Assembly: GCA_009827215.1 (NCBI GenBank)
Contig: WUAJ01000002.1
Location: 1-42,315, forward strand
DNA length: 42,315 nt
From: Phycisphaeraceae bacterium
Lineage (GTDB): Bacteria > Planctomycetota > Phycisphaerae > Phycisphaerales > UBA1924
Direction of reading: 5' to 3'
Under the pieces are notes generated by a model. It worked only from the letters and a program-made list of their open reading frames with translations. It was not told the origin of the DNA and did no database searches. The position numbers were made by a program, and so were the translations under genes. This document shows, piece after piece, positions 1 to 9,838 of this stretch (position 1 is its first letter; every line of letters begins with the position of its first letter).

Positions 1-160
1 TGGAGCCGAGCATGGCCCAGAGCAGAACGAGGATGAGTACGGCGAGGTATCCGGAGCGCGCGTAGTTGTGCTTTGAACGGCGCGAGGCGTTTTGAACGAG
101 TCGAACTGCGATTGGGTTTGCGGGTCCTAACCGAAGGAGCCAGCGGAGAAATATGGGCAT
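1..160 (-). CDS. N-terminus of a membrane protein (3' part outside window), possibly an ABC-2-like permease
   Basis: Reverse-strand reading from ATG at 160 is open to the window edge: MPIFLRWLLRLGPANPIAVRLVQNASRRSKHNYARSGYLAVLILVLLWAMLGS, with a basic stretch then a hydrophobic helix. Not in the ORF track because it is short and truncated. No clear Shine-Dalgarno. Confidence 0.5.
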   Translation of the reverse strand, partial: MPIFLRWLLRLGPANPIAVRLVQNASRRSKHNYARSGYLAVLILVLLWAMLGS

Positions 161-434
161 GTATGGAGTGTATCGCTTGTTATGAGCAGCGTTGCGGGTT
201 TTTCTCGGGCGTAGAGCTTGTTCGTACAGTCATGACCCACTGTTGTTTGGATTCATAATTATTTGTGTTGCAATCGTTTATGTGTTTCTGTTAGACTGAG
301 ACCGCGAGGCCGGGACGCTGGTCTCTGAGAGAAAAGAGAGGACCAATAGACAATCTGTATTCCAACTGTGTTGTTGGAATCTTGCATCTTTGTGTTTCTC
401 TCGTGGGCAAAAACCTTAGAGAAAGGGGTTTCAC

Positions 435-938
435 ATGAAGAAGGCAATCACAATTCTTGCTGCATTGGGCGCCGCATCGACTGCGAACGCTGGGCTGACA
501 CTTGACGATCTTTCGATCGGCACCTTGATGGGTGGCGACAGCGTCATGGGCGACACAGCGCTCTCGACTGATGACATGAACGCGGACACCATCGGTACCG
601 GCGGCTCATGGAGCGGTGGCGATGATGTCTACACACTCGTCTGGGGCGGCGGTGACCTTACCCTCGACCTGCTGTTCACTGATGATCTTGGGGATCTTGA
701 TCTGTTCCTCTTTGACAACAACAACCCTGCGGGCGAGCTCGCTCAGGGAATCTCTGTTGATGACAATGAAACAGTCGAGGTTTTAGGACTCGCTGCAGGC
801 ACTTACTGGGTGAGTGTTGACGGCTGGTTGGGTGCTTCCAACAGCTACACACTGAATGTTTCGCAGGACATTCCTGCACCAGCTGGCTTGGCCGTGATCG
901 GTCTTGGTGGTTTGGTCGCTGGACGCCGTCGTCGCTGA
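435..938 (+). CDS. Secreted PPC-like domain protein with PEP-CTERM-like C-terminal sorting tail
   Basis: Signal peptide MKKAITILAALGAASTANA; PPC-like DLDLFLFDNN...AAGTYWVSVDGW; C-terminus PAPAGLAVIGLGGLVAGRRRR (Pro-rich motif, TM helix, Arg cluster). Confidence 0.8.
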   Translation: MKKAITILAALGAASTANAGLTLDDLSIGTLMGGDSVMGDTALSTDDMNADTIGTGGSWSGGDDVYTLVWGGGDLTLDLLFTDDLGDLDLFLFDNNNPAGELAQGISVDDNETVEVLGLAAGTYWVSVDGWLGASNSYTLNVSQDIPAPAGLAVIGLGGLVAGRRRR

Positions 939-985
939 TTTAACTCTCCAAGTTTTTCATCTGACGACAGACTGCTGAGCAGGTT

Positions 986-1017
986 CCGCCGCACACTTTC
1001 GGGTGTGCGGCGGTTTT
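986..1017 (+). terminator. Rho-independent terminator
   Basis: CCGCCGCACAC-TTTCGG-GTGTGCGGCGG followed by TTTT; 11-bp perfect stem. Confidence 0.85.
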
Positions 1018-1119
1018 ATTTATGTGTACTGGGTATCCGTGGTGGTGTTGCACATCCCGGTGCTGTGAATATGCTTTGGGTGGTCATTCAACCTATCTTT
1101 TTAGAGGAGATAGATCAGA

Positions 1120-1830
1120 TTGACAAAGAGAACGCCCAGACTGGACCACTATTCTGAATGTGTTGCAAAGTTTTGTGCTGGGCTTGCAACAATCATTTCA
1201 CGATTGCAGCGAGATGAGCCAGCGGTACAGCTTCTTACATCTGCTCCTACAGATATTGAGACATCCAACAAGATTGAACGGGCACTTCATTCGTTGCTGG
1301 TATTCGATAAAGCCACACAAAGTGGTGCTCAGAGTAAAGCACGGTCATTTATGCCCCCACCACAGAGTGATGTGGTTGAAGGCATGATGGAAACTGTCGC
1401 TCATCTTGTTCGTGGATCATGTTGGGAATCCGAGTTTTGGTTGTATGTGCTGCCGTGCTGTCCGTGTGTAATCCCATCGAGACTAATCGAGGATTTGATT
1501 GCACGCGATGTTGAAGTTGTGATGCTTGCGCATCTCTGTTTGCGAGACAAAGATTTATGGAAGCTTTTTGAAATTGACGAGGCTGCACTTACGCTGGCAA
1601 TCCGTCGGTACATTCACACAGAATATAATAGTGATGAGTTTGAAGAGGTTGTTTCAAACTGCGTGAAACGGAGTTGGGTGACACAGACTCTTGCGTCCTA
1701 TCAAGCGAGTGGTCATGAAAAACTGATTGTGTTGGCCAACACAATATACAAATCCACGGATAGTGAACTACTGCTTGATCGCGCTGATCCGGATTTACTA
1801 CATGAGGTAATGAGACTGAGATCGCCTTGA
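1120..1830 (+). CDS. Hypothetical protein, 236 aa (TTG start)
   Basis: Open frame between two terminators, preceded by a GAGGAGA-like RBS; no family recognised. Confidence 0.6.
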   Translation: MTKRTPRLDHYSECVAKFCAGLATIISRLQRDEPAVQLLTSAPTDIETSNKIERALHSLLVFDKATQSGAQSKARSFMPPPQSDVVEGMMETVAHLVRGSCWESEFWLYVLPCCPCVIPSRLIEDLIARDVEVVMLAHLCLRDKDLWKLFEIDEAALTLAIRRYIHTEYNSDEFEEVVSNCVKRSWVTQTLASYQASGHEKLIVLANTIYKSTDSELLLDRADPDLLHEVMRLRSP

Positions 1831-1847
1831 ATTTGGTAACCCAGATA

Positions 1848-1880
1848 CAAAAGCCGCCCGCGGGTGTGCGGGCGGTTTTG
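1848..1880. terminator. Bidirectional terminator between convergent genes
   Basis: CCGCCCGC-GGGTGT-GCGGGCGG with A-rich left flank and TTTT right flank. Confidence 0.75.
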
Positions 1881-1902
1881 AGGGTGTGATTGTCAGAATC
1901 GA

Positions 1903-4485
1903 TCAGGTGGATTGGGTTCCAGCGGACTCCGGCGGGGTGGACTCTGATGCGGCTTGCGCATCGATGTCTTCCTGACGCGAGTCTGGTTCCGCGGCGTTCT
2001 CCGGCTCGACCCACGAGGTGTTGAACTTGAGGGTCTCGTCGGTGCCGATACGGGTCGCGTCGAGGACATTCTTCTCGTGGAGGTCTCCGGAGAGGAGCAG
2101 TTCGGAGAGTGGGTCCTCGATGTAGGTCCCGATCGCTCTGCGGAGCGGGCGGGCGCCAAAGTCGGGGTTGTATCCCTTCTCGATGAGGAAGTCCTTAGCG
2201 GACTGATCGAGGTTGAGGGTGAAGCCTTGCATCTGGAGGCGCTCGGCGACCTTCGAGACTTCGAACTCGACGATGTGGATGAGGTCTTCCTTGGTGAGTG
2301 GTTTGAAGACCACGACATCATCGAGGCGGTTGATGAACTCGGGGCGGAAGAACCGCTCGATTTCTTTCATCAGCACGGACTTCATGGACTCGAACTTGTT
2401 TTCGGGTGCGTGCTTGCCGAACCCGAATCCGCCGCCGCCCTTGATGAGGTCGGCGCCGATGTTGGAGGTCATGATGATGATGGTGTTGCGGAAGTCCACA
2501 TGGCGTCCGAAGGAGTCTGTTAGTCGGCCTTCTTCCATGATCTGGAGAAGCATGTTGAAGACGTCTGGGTGCGCCTTCTCGACTTCGTCGAGGAGGACGA
2601 CGGAGTACGGGCGTCGGCGGATGGCTTCGGTGAGCTGGCCGCCTTCTTCGTAACCGACGTAGCCTGGAGGGGCGCCGACGAGGCGCGAGACGGTGTGCTT
2701 CTCCATGTACTCGGACATGTCGAGGTGGATGAGTGAATCCGGATTCCCGAACATGAACTCGGCGAGCGACTTGGAGAGCAGGGTCTTACCGACACCTGAT
2801 GGGCCGACGAAGATGAAGGAGCCCATTGGGCGCTTCGGATCTTTGAGGCCTGCTCTTGCGCGGCGGATTGCTTTGGAGATCGCTTTGATCGCGTCGTCCT
2901 GGGAGATGACGGACTTGTGGAGCTCTTCTTCGAGGCGGAGGAGGCGCTTGGCTTCTTCTTTCTCGAGTTTCTGGAGCGGGACGCCGGTCATCTTGGAGAC
3001 GACTTCTGCGATGATCGCTTCGTCCACGAGTCCGGCGGACTCTTGCTGCTTGGCGCGCCATTCCGCTTGGATGTCGTCCTTCTTCTTGCGGAGTTGCTCT
3101 GCTTGATCGCGGAGTTCTGCGGCGGCTTCGTAATCAGCGTTCTTGACCGCGTCGTCCTTGGCGACTGAGAGCTTCTCGATGTCTGCTTCGATGTCCGCGA
3201 GGTTTGGCGGCTTGTTCATCGACTTGATGCGGACGCGAGCGCCGGCTTCGTCGAGCACATCGATGGACTTGTCTGGTTGGACGCGTCCAGAGATGTAACG
3301 ACCAGAGAGCTCAACGGCGGCACGGATCGCGCCGTCGGTGATCTTGACGCGGTGGTGCTCTTCGTACTTGTCGCGGACGCCTTTGAGGATCTCGACGGCT
3401 TGGTCGTCGCTTGGAGGGTCCACAGGGATGGACTGGAATCGGCGATCGAGCGCAGCGTCCTTCTCGATGTACTTGCGGTACTCGTCGAAGGTGGTTGCGC
3501 CGACGCACTGGATCTCTCCACGCGCCATCGCTGGCTTGAGGACGTTTGATGCGTCGATGGCGCCTTCGGCACCGCCGGCGCCGACGAGGGTGTGGAGCTC
3601 GTCGATGAAGAGGATGATGTTGCCTGCTCGGCGGACCTCGTTCATGACGGCTTTGATGCGTTCTTCGAACTGACCGCGGTACTTGGTTCCCGCGACCATC
3701 ATCGCGAGGTCGAGGACGACGACGCGCTTGTCGTGGAGGATGTCTGGGACTTCCTGCGAGACGATGCGTTGTGCGAGGCCTTCGACGATCGCGGTTTTAC
3801 CGACGCCTGCTTCACCTAGGAGGACTGGGTTGTTTTTGGTGCGGCGGCAGAGGATCTGGGTGAGTCGTTCGATCTCGTGGGCGCGGCCGATGACTGGATC
3901 GAGCTGTCCGGTCTGCGCGAGCTCGATGAGATCGCGTCCGAAGGAATCGAGCGCTGGGGTTTTGGATTTGCCTTTGCCCTTTGCGGATGGTCCGGATGGG
4001 GCGTCGGGATCGGAGGAGCTGCTGATCGGTTCGGAGCTTGATTCAGCGCCGGCGCCGAGGAGGTTGAGGACCTCTTCGCGGACTTCTTCGAGTTTGAGCG
4101 ACAGATTCATGAGGACCTGCGCGGCGACGCCGTCGTGCTCGCGGAGGAGTCCGAGGAGGAGGTGCTCGGTCCCGACATAGTTGTGGTTGAGGTTTCGTGC
4201 TTCTTCGATCGCGTACTCGATGACCTTTTTGGCACGAGGTGTTTGCGGGAGTTTGCCCATGGTGACCATTTCTGGTCCGGCGCGGACGAGTCGCTCGACT
4301 TCGAGGCGGACCTTACGGAGGTCTACTTCGAGGTTTTTGAGGACATTGGCGCCGACGCCGCTGCCTTCTTTGACGAGTCCGAGGAGGACGTGTTCGGTCC
4401 CGATGTACTCGTGGTTGAAGCGTTGTGCTTCTTGGTTGGCGAGTGCCATGACTTTGCGGGCACGATCTGTGAATCGTTCAAACAT
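1903..4485 (-). CDS. clpC: ATP-dependent Clp protease ATP-binding subunit ClpC
   Basis: Starts [32 protein letters not shown]; two Clp N repeats, Walker [17 protein letters not shown] and [15 protein letters not shown]-like segment. Start moved from ORF start 4578 to 4485. Confidence 0.97.
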   Translation of the reverse strand: MFERFTDRARKVMALANQEAQRFNHEYIGTEHVLLGLVKEGSGVGANVLKNLEVDLRKVRLEVERLVRAGPEMVTMGKLPQTPRAKKVIEYAIEEARNLNHNYVGTEHLLLGLLREHDGVAAQVLMNLSLKLEEVREEVLNLLGAGAESSSEPISSSSDPDAPSGPSAKGKGKSKTPALDSFGRDLIELAQTGQLDPVIGRAHEIERLTQILCRRTKNNPVLLGEAGVGKTAIVEGLAQRIVSQEVPDILHDKRVVVLDLAMMVAGTKYRGQFEERIKAVMNEVRRAGNIILFIDELHTLVGAGGAEGAIDASNVLKPAMARGEIQCVGATTFDEYRKYIEKDAALDRRFQSIPVDPPSDDQAVEILKGVRDKYEEHHRVKITDGAIRAAVELSGRYISGRVQPDKSIDVLDEAGARVRIKSMNKPPNLADIEADIEKLSVAKDDAVKNADYEAAAELRDQAEQLRKKKDDIQAEWRAKQQESAGLVDEAIIAEVVSKMTGVPLQKLEKEEAKRLLRLEEELHKSVISQDDAIKAISKAIRRARAGLKDPKRPMGSFIFVGPSGVGKTLLSKSLAEFMFGNPDSLIHLDMSEYMEKHTVSRLVGAPPGYVGYEEGGQLTEAIRRRPYSVVLLDEVEKAHPDVFNMLLQIMEEGRLTDSFGRHVDFRNTIIIMTSNIGADLIKGGGGFGFGKHAPENKFESMKSVLMKEIERFFRPEFINRLDDVVVFKPLTKEDLIHIVEFEVSKVAERLQMQGFTLNLDQSAKDFLIEKGYNPDFGARPLRRAIGTYIEDPLSELLLSGDLHEKNVLDATRIGTDETLKFNTSWVEPENAAEPDSRQEDIDAQAASESTPPESAGTQST

Positions 4486-4995
4486 GCCTAATTCTCCCGC
4501 CCCCGGTGTGTTGCCGGGTGCTTGTTGGCGATTGTGGTCGCCTGGTTTCCTGTGTCCCTGCTGTTCAAGTGAACGCATTGACCTATGGGACTATTCACTC
4601 ATCGATGGGGTGCGGATGCACAAGAGTGTCCATGCGCTGCGAGAACGGTCCTCTTTCGTATGTATCGGTTGCATGAGGCGTGCCAGTTGGGCGGGACCTG
4701 AAAATCGAGTGCAGATCGTGGTTTTGGGCGTAAAGGTATGAATTTGCATCGGTTTATGGGGGAGATTGACTGTTTTTTGGATCCGATGCTTTGTGAATTA
4801 TGGTGCTGAATCGGCGCGGTGGTGCCAAGTTGGCATGTTGAGCGCGGCTGTCAGAGGGGTGTCGATGTGTTTGATATCGGGAACAGAATTGTGCGCGTGT
4901 GGGTTGGGGATGGTGTAGGCGTACCTATAGTGGACATGGACGATTGAAACTGACTCTCATGCTCGATTCTGAGCGTTTTGAAGAAGGACTTTGGC

Positions 4996-6537
4996 GTGGC
5001 AAACAAGCACTTTGATGTTGTGGTGATCGGTGGCGGGCCTGGTGGATATGTGGGTGCGATTCGGGCGGCGCAGCTCGGGTACAAAACAGCGATCATCGAG
5101 CGTGCTCGCTTGGGTGGTGTGTGTCTGAACTGGGGGTGCATCCCATCGAAGGCGCTCATCGCGAACGCGGAGCTCATGGAAAAGCTCGCGGAGCAGGAAG
5201 AATGGGGCATCAGCACGGGCGAGGTCAAGTTTGACTGGAATAAGGTCATCGGACGCTCGCGAGATGTCGCGGACAAGCTCAACAAGGGTGTTGAGTTCCT
5301 GATGAAGAAGAACAAGATCGAGTTCTTCAACAAGCACGCGAAGATCGTGAAAGCCGGGCCGAAGGTCGAGATCGAGATTCGTGACTGCACGCTCAACGAG
5401 GAGTTCACGCCTTCGCCTGTCGAGGTTGGGAAGGCAGCGGAGACGATCACGGCGGACAAGGTGATTGTCGCGACCGGCGCGGTTGCTCGGGATCTGCCGT
5501 TTGCGAAGTTTGATGGGGACAAGATCTGGGGTGCTCGTGAGGCGATGCACAACAAGGAGAAGCCGGACCATTTGATCGTGGTGGGTGCGGGCGCGATCGG
5601 GATGGAGTTCGGATATGTGTACAAGAACTTCGGATCGAAGGTGACGATCATCGAGATGCTCGATCGCTTGGTCCCTGTCGAGGACGAGCAGGTCGGCAAG
5701 GAGATGACGAAGGTCTACAAGAAGCACGGCTTTGATGTGAAGGTCAAGACGGGCGTGATGGACATCGACACCAAGGGCAAGGGCGTCAAGGTCACCTGTG
5801 CTCCGATCGGCAAGGACGGCAAGCCTGACGCTTCGAAGAAGGAAGTGATCGAGGGCGACAAGGTCTTGCTCGCGATTGGGGTGGTTGGTCGCTTTGATGG
5901 GTTGTTTGATGAGTCGCTCGGTCTTGAGACGGTCAATGGTCACATCAAGACGGACTATGTGCCTTTGAGTAGTGACTCTCCGAGTGATCCCAAGGCGCTG
6001 GATTACAAGACGAACCTGCCTGGGATTTACGCGATCGGCGATGTGATCGGTCCGCCTTGGCTGGCGCACGTTGCTGGTGAAGAGGCGGTGCTGTGTGTCG
6101 AGCGGTTCGCGTTCAAAGAAGGCAAGGCGAAGCACGATCCGATCCCGATGGATTACACGGTGATCCCTGGGTGTACATACTGTCATCCGCAGGTCGGGTC
6201 GGTCGGGTACACGGAGCAGGCGCTCAAGGCGCAGGGTCTGAAGAAGGGCGAGGACTACGAGGTCGGCGTCTTCCAGAACCAAGCGCTCGGCAAGGCGATC
6301 GCGACGCGCCACACCGATGGGTTTGTCAAGATCATCCGCGGGCTCCCTCGCGGCGAGATCCTGGGTGCGCACATCATGGGTGATCAAGCGACGGAACTCA
6401 TCGCGGAACTCACACTCGGGCGTCGTCTCGAAGCGACGACGGAAGAGATCATCGCGACGGTCCACGCGCATCCGACGATGCACGAGGCGGTGCATGAAGC
6501 GGCGCTGGCGTCTGAGGGGCGTGTGATCAACTCGTAA
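4996..6537 (+). CDS. lpdA: Dihydrolipoyl dehydrogenase
   Basis: GGGPGGYVGAIRAAQLG, GGVCLNWGCIPSKAL redox-active disulfide, C-terminal HAHPTMHEAVHEAAL. GTG start at 4996 after AAGGA preferred over TTG 4978. Confidence 0.96.
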   Translation: MANKHFDVVVIGGGPGGYVGAIRAAQLGYKTAIIERARLGGVCLNWGCIPSKALIANAELMEKLAEQEEWGISTGEVKFDWNKVIGRSRDVADKLNKGVEFLMKKNKIEFFNKHAKIVKAGPKVEIEIRDCTLNEEFTPSPVEVGKAAETITADKVIVATGAVARDLPFAKFDGDKIWGAREAMHNKEKPDHLIVVGAGAIGMEFGYVYKNFGSKVTIIEMLDRLVPVEDEQVGKEMTKVYKKHGFDVKVKTGVMDIDTKGKGVKVTCAPIGKDGKPDASKKEVIEGDKVLLAIGVVGRFDGLFDESLGLETVNGHIKTDYVPLSSDSPSDPKALDYKTNLPGIYAIGDVIGPPWLAHVAGEEAVLCVERFAFKEGKAKHDPIPMDYTVIPGCTYCHPQVGSVGYTEQALKAQGLKKGEDYEVGVFQNQALGKAIATRHTDGFVKIIRGLPRGEILGAHIMGDQATELIAELTLGRRLEATTEEIIATVHAHPTMHEAVHEAALASEGRVINS

Positions 6538-6559
6538 GCGCACGATCGAATCGTTCTTG

Positions 6560-6586
6560 AACCCGCTCTTTGAGCGGGTTTTTTGT
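6560..6586 (+). terminator. Rho-independent terminator after lpdA
   Basis: AACCCGCTC-TTT-GAGCGGGTT + T-run. Confidence 0.85.
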
Positions 6587-6752
6587 TTTGTAAGTCAGCG
6601 CGGCTCTGGTTGTGCGTCATGCAATCGAAGTGTTTCTGCACAAACCGGTGCGGGAATTTCGGCGTACATTGAAAGAACACGCGTTTCTCGCTCCGCGTTC
6701 TCGTGGATCATTCCGGCGCGCTTGGGACACGCACAGTGCATAGGAGGCATAT

Positions 6753-7370
6753 ATGTCGAAGGTTATCAATATCGCTAAGTTCACATTCGCCTTTGTGGTG
6801 ATCGCGGGCGGGTTCTCGATCATCATTGGTTCGCTCATGGGTGGTGGCGCTTCGCGGAGCTACGACAAGATCCGCGGGATTAACTCTGATCCGCGATCCA
6901 TTCTTGTTCAGGCGGTGCTGATCGAATCGGACGCGGGGGTTGGCGGGGATCTTGAGATGCCCTCGGCTGGGTCGCGGCTTTCGGATTCGGGGTTTCAGGA
7001 GTTGTTGTCTGATGCGGACGAGCTGCGTGAGTCGGGCGCGGCTCGGGTGCGTACGCCTGCGATTCTTGTGCAACACGGCGAGTCGGGAGGGATCACGGTC
7101 AGGATCGGGGATCGTGTGTTTGACACGGATGTGTCTCCGAGCGTGATTGATACCAAGCATGGGCCGGTGCTGCGCGTGGCGCTGCAGATTCATCGCACGG
7201 ATACAGATTCTTCGGCGGCGCCGAGCGAGCTTTCATTTACGACCGCGTTCACCTCGGCGCCGGGCGGCGCAGTAGTGCTGGATCTTGCCGGGCTTGGGGT
7301 GGAGGAGTCCCGGGCGGTGCTCGCGCTGCGTACCTCGCTGAGTGATCCGACGCCGACGCAGAACAACTGA
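6753..7370 (+). CDS. Membrane-anchored hypothetical protein with secretin-like segment
   Basis: RBS TAGGAGG; N-terminal TM; ILVQAVLIE...VRTPAILVQHGESGGITVRIG...GPVLRVALQIH resembles the strand pattern of secretin domains. Confidence 0.6.
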   Translation: MSKVINIAKFTFAFVVIAGGFSIIIGSLMGGGASRSYDKIRGINSDPRSILVQAVLIESDAGVGGDLEMPSAGSRLSDSGFQELLSDADELRESGAARVRTPAILVQHGESGGITVRIGDRVFDTDVSPSVIDTKHGPVLRVALQIHRTDTDSSAAPSELSFTTAFTSAPGGAVVLDLAGLGVEESRAVLALRTSLSDPTPTQNN

Positions 7371-7402
7371 GAATGATTGGGATTTGTTGATTGTTTGATA
7401 AG

Positions 7403-7425
7403 CCCGCTTCCTGAGCGGGTTTTTT
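7403..7425 (+). terminator. Rho-independent terminator
   Basis: CCCGCT-TCCTG-AGCGGG + TTTTTT. Confidence 0.8.
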
Positions 7426-7496
7426 CTTGTGATTGGGGAAAGTACCTATTAGGATAGCGTGGTCTGATAACTTTGAATGAAAGGACGCTCGTGGTG

Positions 7497-8357
7497 ATGA
7501 ATAGAGAAAATAGAGGGACGCTATTGGCGCTTGGGGCACTTGCATTTGGTTCGTTTCACGGCTCGGCGCTTGGCGCTGAGATTCTTCCTGAATCGCGGGA
7601 CTCGATGCTGATGGTTACGTTTGCGAATCTTGGATACACAGCGGGGTACGAGGGCGACGGTGCGGACCCGATCTTGCTCAGCAGTGATGCGCTGGATTCG
7701 GAAGACGACTTCCTTGTGTTCGATGACATGTTCTATGGGCCGGATGGGTTTGATCGGATCAACACGGGGAGTTTCACGGCTGAGCAGGATGTGACCTTTG
7801 AGCCGGGGTTGATGGGGTTCGACTTCTCGGCGTTTGCGACGGTTTCGGGGGATGCGAATCCGCTGATCACGATCGACAACGACATGTTCGTCTACTTCGC
7901 GGTCAGCGAGGACACGAGCGCGACGCTGACGGTTGAGTACGACGGCGATACCAATGTTGGTGATGACGCGGTGGGGTGTCGATTGCGTGAGGTTGGGCCT
8001 GGGAGTGATCCGGTTGTTCTGGACACGCTGTTTAATCTCGGCGCGTTCCCCGATGGGCCGGGCATGATTGAGATGGAAGTGGACTTGATCGCGGGCAAGC
8101 GGTACCGCTTCTATGTCGACAGTCACGCGCGGAGCTTGGTCACGGTTGGCGCAAACGAGAGCTCGATCAATGTGACGCTGGCGCTGCCTTGTCCGGCGGA
8201 CTTTACTGGAGAGGGCGACCTGAACTTTCTTGATGTCAGCGCGTTTCTTGAAGCGTACGGCAATATGGATCCGAGCGCGGACTTTGAGGAGGACGGAAAC
8301 TTCAATTTCCTCGATGTGAGCGCGTTCCTCGCGGCGTACGCGGATGGATGCCCATAA
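7497..8357 (+). CDS. Secreted protein with C-terminal dockerin-like (GC-type) domain
   Basis: Signal peptide-like N-terminus; ends CPADFTGEGDLNFLDVSAFLEAYGNMDPSADFEEDGNFNFLDVSAFLAAYADGCP. Confidence 0.8.
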   Translation: MNRENRGTLLALGALAFGSFHGSALGAEILPESRDSMLMVTFANLGYTAGYEGDGADPILLSSDALDSEDDFLVFDDMFYGPDGFDRINTGSFTAEQDVTFEPGLMGFDFSAFATVSGDANPLITIDNDMFVYFAVSEDTSATLTVEYDGDTNVGDDAVGCRLREVGPGSDPVVLDTLFNLGAFPDGPGMIEMEVDLIAGKRYRFYVDSHARSLVTVGANESSINVTLALPCPADFTGEGDLNFLDVSAFLEAYGNMDPSADFEEDGNFNFLDVSAFLAAYADGCP

Positions 8358-8414
8358 CTGATCGGCAGTGCGCTGAGTCTGCGCGCATGAATGAATACAT
8401 GCAAGGAGATACGA

Positions 8415-9710
8415 ATGCAGACTCAGATGGTGTTGTTCAGCGCTTTGCTTTCATCCTTCATGGCTGGCTCGGTGGCATACGGACAAGCGTGTGATCCGAT
8501 GGGTGTGTTCCTTCCTGAGGTTCGGACGCAGATGGGGAGTGCGCCGGAGGATATCGCGGCGGCGGACTTTGATGAGGATGGGGATCTGGATCTGGTGATT
8601 GCTGGGGTCACGCTCGGGACTCGATTCTTCCAGGTGATGCTCAACAACGGGGACGGGAGCTTCGCGGCTCCGATAGAGTTTCCGCTCATGAGCAATCCGT
8701 TCTGTGTGGTGGTCGCAGATATGAACAACGACTCGCACATGGATGTCATTGTCGGGCACGGATCAAACCCTGATGTGTCGATCGCGCTGGGGGACGGCAT
8801 GGGAGGGTTCGCGCCAGCGGTGCAGCACAGCGCTGGAGGGTTCGCGACGATCAGTGATCTGGTAGTCGGCGACTGGGACGGCGATGGGTTCAATGATGTC
8901 GCGGTGGTGGTCAACGGTAATCACATCCGCACGCTGCAGGGTGACGGCGCTGGTGGGCTTGGGCCTCAGACATCCAAGCTGACCTTTGGGGTGACGATCG
9001 CGCTGGCGGTTGCGGACCTCAACGCGGACGGCGATCCGGATCTAGTGCTTGGTGATCAGAACGGCGAGGTCAAAGTGCTGTACGGGATCGCGGGTGATGA
9101 CTTCGCGGTCCAGACTGGTGTGGATGTTGATGTGCTTGTGCAGCATCTTGATCTTGCGGACATGGATAACGATGGGGATCTCGATGTGGTGGTGTCGGGG
9201 TTGCTGCCATCTGAGATAGTGGTAGTCGAGAACACGGGCGGAGGCGTGATGACGCTTGGTCCGCGTCAGAGCATCGCGATTGTTCCGCAAGGAGTCGCGA
9301 CGGCAGATTTCGATGCGGACGGGAACAACGATGTGATCGTGGCGTTGTCGAATACCAATGCGCTGGCGCTGATGCGCGGGAATGGTGATCTGACGCTCAA
9401 TGCACAGGTCAACTACGGCGCTGGATTCGACAACCTGAGGGTCGTCGCGGGTGATCTGGACGGCAACGGATCAGCGGATGTTGCGTGCGCTTCGGGGAAT
9501 GGTTTGTCCGTGTCGGTGCTGCTCAATGCGTGCTCGGCGGGATGTCCGGCAGATCTGACTGGGGAGGGTGATCTGAACTTCCTCGATGTCAGCGCGTTCC
9601 TTGCGGCGTACGCGAGCATGGATCCGAGCGCGGACTTTGAACCTGATGGGATGTTCAACTTCCTGGATGTAAGCGCATTCCTCGCGGCGTTCGCGGCGGG
9701 GTGTCCATGA
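8415..9710 (+). CDS. FG-GAP/VCBS-repeat secreted protein with C-terminal dockerin-like domain
   Basis: About seven FG-GAP-type repeats (e.g. AADFDEDGDLDLVIAG, VADMNNDSHMDVIVGHG, VGDWDGDGFNDVAVVV, LADMDNDGDLDVVVSG); RBS AAGGAG; tail CPADLTGEGDLNFLDVSAFLAAYASMDPSADFEPDGMFNFLDVSAFLAAFAAGCP. Confidence 0.85.
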   Translation: MQTQMVLFSALLSSFMAGSVAYGQACDPMGVFLPEVRTQMGSAPEDIAAADFDEDGDLDLVIAGVTLGTRFFQVMLNNGDGSFAAPIEFPLMSNPFCVVVADMNNDSHMDVIVGHGSNPDVSIALGDGMGGFAPAVQHSAGGFATISDLVVGDWDGDGFNDVAVVVNGNHIRTLQGDGAGGLGPQTSKLTFGVTIALAVADLNADGDPDLVLGDQNGEVKVLYGIAGDDFAVQTGVDVDVLVQHLDLADMDNDGDLDVVVSGLLPSEIVVVENTGGGVMTLGPRQSIAIVPQGVATADFDADGNNDVIVALSNTNALALMRGNGDLTLNAQVNYGAGFDNLRVVAGDLDGNGSADVACASGNGLSVSVLLNACSAGCPADLTGEGDLNFLDVSAFLAAYASMDPSADFEPDGMFNFLDVSAFLAAFAAGCP

Positions 9711-9740
9711 ACTTGTAAGTCTACATGAATCTCAGGAAAG

Positions 9741-9762
9741 CCCGCTTCTGAGCGGGTTTTTG
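9741..9762 (+). terminator. Rho-independent terminator
   Basis: CCCGCT-TCTG-AGCGGG + TTTTT. Confidence 0.8.
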
Positions 9763-9838
9763 CTTGGTGTGCTTGGATCGCTGTGGTAGGATGAGTGCCG
9801 CTTGAGGGGGTCGGGTGTGGGGAGATGGAGATTTGTGT

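Noticed and set aside
310-350. GGTCTCT...AGAGAGGACC hairpin in the leader of the PPC/PEP-CTERM-like gene
   Set aside because: Imperfect stem with a bulge; no further support for a regulatory RNA.
2213-4741. Multiple plus-strand ORFs (up to 189 aa) inside clpC
   Set aside because: All overlap unmistakable ClpC coding sequence on the minus strand.
4957-6543. 528-aa minus-strand ORF antisense to lpdA
   Set aside because: Exactly mirrors the lpdA coding region; Arg/Leu/Asp-rich composition typical of antisense reading in GC-biased genes; no domain pattern.
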